The notes beneath the pieces were generated by a model. It was not told the DNA's origin and searched no databases. It worked only from the letters and a program-made list of their open reading frames with translations. DNA of 64,000 nt from Modicisalibacter sp033446685 (GTDB lineage: Bacteria > Pseudomonadota > Gammaproteobacteria > Pseudomonadales > Halomonadaceae). Location of the stretch: contig NZ_JAWQLY010000002.1 of assembly GCF_033446685.1 (NCBI RefSeq), forward strand, positions 429,884 to 493,883, in the 5' to 3' direction. Position 1 is the first letter of the stretch, and each line of letters starts with the position of its first letter. Position numbers and translations under genes: made by a program. This document shows positions 61,492 through 64,000 of the stretch, in pieces.

Positions 61492-62508
61492 ATGCGCGTT
61501 TATTACGATAAGGATTGCGACCTGTCGCTGGTTCAGGCCAAGAAAGTCGCCATCGTCGGCTACGGCTCCCAGGGCCATGCCCATGCCAACAATCTCAAGG
61601 AATCCGGCGTCGATGTCATCGTGGCGCTGCGTGAGGGTTCCTCGTCGGCCGCCAAGGCCGAGTCGGCCGGGCTCAAGGTGGCCTCCGTCGCCGACGCCAG
61701 CCGCGAGGCCGACGTGGTCATGATGCTGGCGCCCGACGAGAACCAGAAAGCGATCTACGAGCAGCAGATCGAGCCCAACCTCAAGCAGGGCGCCACGCTG
61801 GCCTTCGCGCATGGCTTCAACATCCATTACAACCAGATCATCCCGCGCAATGATCTCGACGTGATCATGATCGCGCCCAAGGCGCCGGGTCACACGGTAC
61901 GCTCGGAGTTCACCCGCGGCGGCGGTATCCCCGACCTGATCGCCATCCAGCAGGACGCCTCGGGTTCCGCCAAGGAACTGGCGCTGTCCTACGCGGCGGC
62001 GATCGGCGGGGGACGCAGCGGGATCATCGAGACCACCTTCAAGGACGAAACCGAAACCGATCTGTTCGGCGAACAGGCCGTGCTGTGCGGCGGTGCCGTC
62101 GAGCTGGTCAAGGCCGGTTTCGAGACCCTGACCGAAGCCGGCTACGCGCCGGAAATGGCCTACTTCGAGTGCCTGCACGAGCTCAAGCTGATCGTCGACC
62201 TGATGTACGAGGGCGGCATCGCCAACATGAACTACTCGATCTCCAACAATGCCGAGTACGGCGAATACGTGACCGGCCCCGAGATCATCAACGAGCAGTC
62301 GCGCGAAGCGATGCGCAATGCCCTGAAGCGCATCCAGAGCGGTGAATACGCCAAGATGTTCATCCAGGAAGGCAATACCAACTATCCCTCGATGCATGCC
62401 CGTCGCCGACTCAATGCCGAACTTCCGATCGAACAGGTCGGCGAGAAGCTGCGCTCGATGATGCCGTGGATCGCCGCCAACCAGCTGGTCGACAAGAGCA
62501 AGAACTAG
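61492..62508 (+). CDS. ilvC: ketol-acid reductoisomerase, class I
   Basis: A 338-residue enzyme. The Rossmann motif is GYGSQGHAHANNLKESG, followed by the Mg-binding domain with DETETDLFGEQAVLCGG. Length and the single knotted C-terminal domain mark the short class I type. It converts acetolactate to dihydroxyisovalerate with NADPH. It is regulated by the divergent ilvY. Confidence 0.97.
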   Translation: MRVYYDKDCDLSLVQAKKVAIVGYGSQGHAHANNLKESGVDVIVALREGSSSAAKAESAGLKVASVADASREADVVMMLAPDENQKAIYEQQIEPNLKQGATLAFAHGFNIHYNQIIPRNDLDVIMIAPKAPGHTVRSEFTRGGGIPDLIAIQQDASGSAKELALSYAAAIGGGRSGIIETTFKDETETDLFGEQAVLCGGAVELVKAGFETLTEAGYAPEMAYFECLHELKLIVDLMYEGGIANMNYSISNNAEYGEYVTGPEIINEQSREAMRNALKRIQSGEYAKMFIQEGNTNYPSMHARRRLNAELPIEQVGEKLRSMMPWIAANQLVDKSKN

Positions 62509-62529
62509 CACCTTGATGCATGGCATCCA

Positions 62530-62569
62530 AACGAGCCAGGGCGCGGAAATCCGCGCCCTGGCTCGTTTT
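62530..62569 (+). terminator. rho-independent terminator after ilvC
   Basis: ACGAGCCAGGGCGCGGA and TCCGCGCCCTGGCTCGT form a 17-bp perfect stem around AA, followed by TTTT. It is one of the longest stems in the window. Confidence 0.92.
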
Positions 62570-62650
62570 GCGGGGTGCGTGGCGTCGCCTATCGTTAACC
62601 GTAGTAGTGTGTAGAATGGATTCACTGAATACGGCAACGGAACGACAGCG

Positions 62651-63526
62651 ATGACCTTAGACCCTCAGCAGAACAGGCCGGAGACTCCGGCCGCCAGCAA
62701 CGAGTTTGCCGATTTCGCACGAGAGACCGATGTCGTCGAAGAGACTGTCGAGAACGGCAAGAAGGTCCGTCGACGCGGCATCTACCTATTGCCCAACCTG
62801 TTCACGACCTCGGCGCTGTTTTCGGGATTCTTTGCCGTGGTCGCCGCGATCAATGGTAATTTCTCGGCCGCGGCCATCGCTGTGTTCGTGTCCATGGTGC
62901 TTGATGGCGTCGATGGCCGGGTCGCCCGCATGACCAATACCCAGAGTGCCTTCGGTGCCGAGTACGACAGCTTGGCCGATATGCTCTCGTTCGGTGTGGC
63001 GCCGGCGGTGGTGGCGTTCACCTGGATCCTGCAGGATGTCGGCAAGTTCGGCTGGATCGCCGCGTTCCTGTATGTCGCCTGTTCGGCGCTGCGTCTGGCG
63101 CGCTTCAACGTGCAGATCGGCTCCACCGACAAAAAATGGTTCATCGGTCTGCCCAGCCCCTCGGCCGCCGCCCTGGTCGCCGGCTGTGTCTGGGTCTTTC
63201 ACAACTTCGATATCGAGGCCTACGCCTTCAAGCTATTGATGACGTTGGTCGTCGTCTGCGCGGGGGCACTGATGGTCAGCAATATCCGCTATTACAGCTT
63301 CAAGGAGATCGACCTCAAGGGGCCGGTGCCCTTCGTGGCGCTGCTGGCGATCGTGCTGGGGTTCGTGGTGATCTCGCTCGAGCCTTCGGTCATGCTCTTG
63401 CTGCTGTTCGCCGGCTATGTCGTGTCGGGGCCGGCCATGGCCGCGATGCGCAAGATGAAGGGCAAGCCGGCGCCTGATCTTCAGACGGATACCGAACCGG
63501 CTGCCTCCGATCGATCGGCCGACTGA
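62651..63526 (+). CDS. pssA: CDP-diacylglycerol-serine O-phosphatidyltransferase
   Basis: A 291-residue CDP-alcohol phosphatidyltransferase with about 7-8 helices. The catalytic motif spans DGVDGRVARMT and AFGAEYDSLADMLSFG, which carry the DG...AR...G...D...D residues. This is the membrane-embedded type II PssA, unlike the E. coli PLD-like enzyme. It makes phosphatidylserine, the precursor of phosphatidylethanolamine. Its N-terminal ~45 residues are hydrophilic and acidic. A pssA next to ilvC is common in proteobacteria. Confidence 0.93.
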   Translation: MTLDPQQNRPETPAASNEFADFARETDVVEETVENGKKVRRRGIYLLPNLFTTSALFSGFFAVVAAINGNFSAAAIAVFVSMVLDGVDGRVARMTNTQSAFGAEYDSLADMLSFGVAPAVVAFTWILQDVGKFGWIAAFLYVACSALRLARFNVQIGSTDKKWFIGLPSPSAAALVAGCVWVFHNFDIEAYAFKLLMTLVVVCAGALMVSNIRYYSFKEIDLKGPVPFVALLAIVLGFVVISLEPSVMLLLLFAGYVVSGPAMAAMRKMKGKPAPDLQTDTEPAASDRSAD

Positions 63527-63551
63527 TTCACTCTCGCCACGATGCTTGTAA

Positions 63552-63574
63552 AACGCCCGCCTTGTGCGGGCGTT
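63552..63574 (+). terminator. terminator after pssA
   Basis: AACGCCCGC (63552-63560) and GCGGGCGTT (63566-63574) form a 9-bp stem with a 5-base loop. The T-run is weak. Confidence 0.65.
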
Positions 63575-63793
63575 CTGTTATCCACGACCGGTTTCGCGCG
63601 AAGGTTTGCTTGGGGGTGTGGATCAACGCGTTTCGCGTCGCACACTTTTTTCGCCCCAGGGGCTTGTCAGCGACGCTCGCGGGCCGTAAAGTACGCATCC
63701 GCTGCTCACGACGGACCCACGTCGCAGGCGGTGGAGGTGGCGCAAGGTCTTGTTCCTATTAGGTTTTCAGTCGCTCGGTCGAGCGAACGAGGA

Positions 63794-63821
63794 TTGACAG
63801 GGACGCCGGATGCGGTAGAAT
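63794..63821 (+). promoter_or_regulatory. rRNA-type promoter P1
   Basis: A perfect TTGACA (63794-63799), a 16-bp spacer and TAGAAT (63816-63821), with a GC-only discriminator GCGCCCCGCG. Such discriminators give stringent (ppGpp/DksA) control of stable RNA genes. Confidence 0.75.
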
Positions 63822-63927
63822 GCGCCCCGCGATCGGGGTTCGCCCGACGGCTCGGACCGGCTTTTCAGAAAGCGCTTCGGGCAGGCCTTCGAGACGTTGG
63901 TTTCGGTTGCCACGGCGAACGACGCGC

Positions 63928-63955
63928 TTGACAGCGCGGCCCGGATCGGTAGAAT
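63928..63955 (+). promoter_or_regulatory. rRNA-type promoter P2
   Basis: A perfect TTGACA (63928-63933), a 16-bp spacer and TAGAAT (63950-63955), with discriminator ACGCC. The two elements match P1 exactly, 134 bp downstream. Tandem near-identical promoters at this strength are characteristic of rrn operons. Confidence 0.75.
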
Positions 63956-64000
63956 ACGCCTTCCTCGCAGGGCGCTGGCGAGCCACCCGATGGCGCGACG

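Larger units (their letters stand above)
63527..64000. other. intergenic region upstream of a probable rRNA operon
   Basis: After a terminator at 63552-63574, the region holds no convincing gene and contains two strong promoters (63794-63821 and 63928-63955). The 16S gene itself does not begin before base 64000. Confidence 0.6.

Overview
The window reads as one stretch of chromosome from a high-GC, moderately halophilic gammaproteobacterium. Halomonas or another Halomonadaceae member is the best guess. The reasons are the conserved gene order (ispB | rplU-rpmA-obgE-proB | rpsT | murJ-ribF-ileS-lspA-fkpB-ispH | minor pilins), the acidic proteins, two Na+/H+ antiporter families and the metabolic repertoire. 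The assignment rests on gene order and protein character, not on a search.

Layout. Positions 1-9600 hold small metabolic genes: a membrane-anchored thioredoxin, a PQQ-type aldose dehydrogenase, a VOC protein, a RibD-like reductase, an ATP-grasp ligase paired with a CocE/NonD hydrolase, and a CPA1 antiporter with a structured leader. Positions 9600-15750 are an accessory insertion. It is bounded by a 157-bp direct repeat of the maiA 3' end and holds an integrase relic, an AraC regulator with a clear direct-repeat operator, an ornithine-cyclodeaminase-family / NhaC / D-amino-acid-dehydrogenase operon, and a relic of the hpd 3' end. Positions 15750-25121 carry the homogentisate pathway (maiA, fahA, hmgA, IclR regulator) divergent from a self-sufficient CYP116B-type P450 and a three-gene TRAP transporter. 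Together they look like an import-hydroxylate-ring-cleave route for an aromatic acid, and hpd, the usual tyrosine feed, is destroyed at this locus.

Positions 25200-38260 are core: tRNA-Pro(CGG), ispB, rplU-rpmA-obgE-proB, rpsT, murJ, and ribF-ileS-lspA-fkpB-ispH. Positions 38336-45622 form a type IV pilus minor pilin/PilY1 locus (pilV-pilW-pilX-pilY1-pilE, with fimT convergent). Positions 45735-56213 carry thiO, a PP0621-like protein, nadE, bamD, rluD-pgeF, a periplasmic trehalase and clpB with a sigma-32-type promoter. Positions 56296-63526 carry a sugar porter, ilvI-ilvH, ilvY/ilvC and pssA. The last 250 bases hold two near-consensus tandem promoters with GC-rich discriminators, typical of a ribosomal RNA operon that would start just past the window.

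The main points for follow-up are the scarred maiA/hpd locus, where an amino-acid catabolic module replaced hpd beside a P450/TRAP-fed homogentisate pathway; the candidate ion-sensing leader before the antiporter; the ATP-grasp/CocE pair; and a short inverted-repeat element present twice, one copy of which supplies the last codons of a gene.
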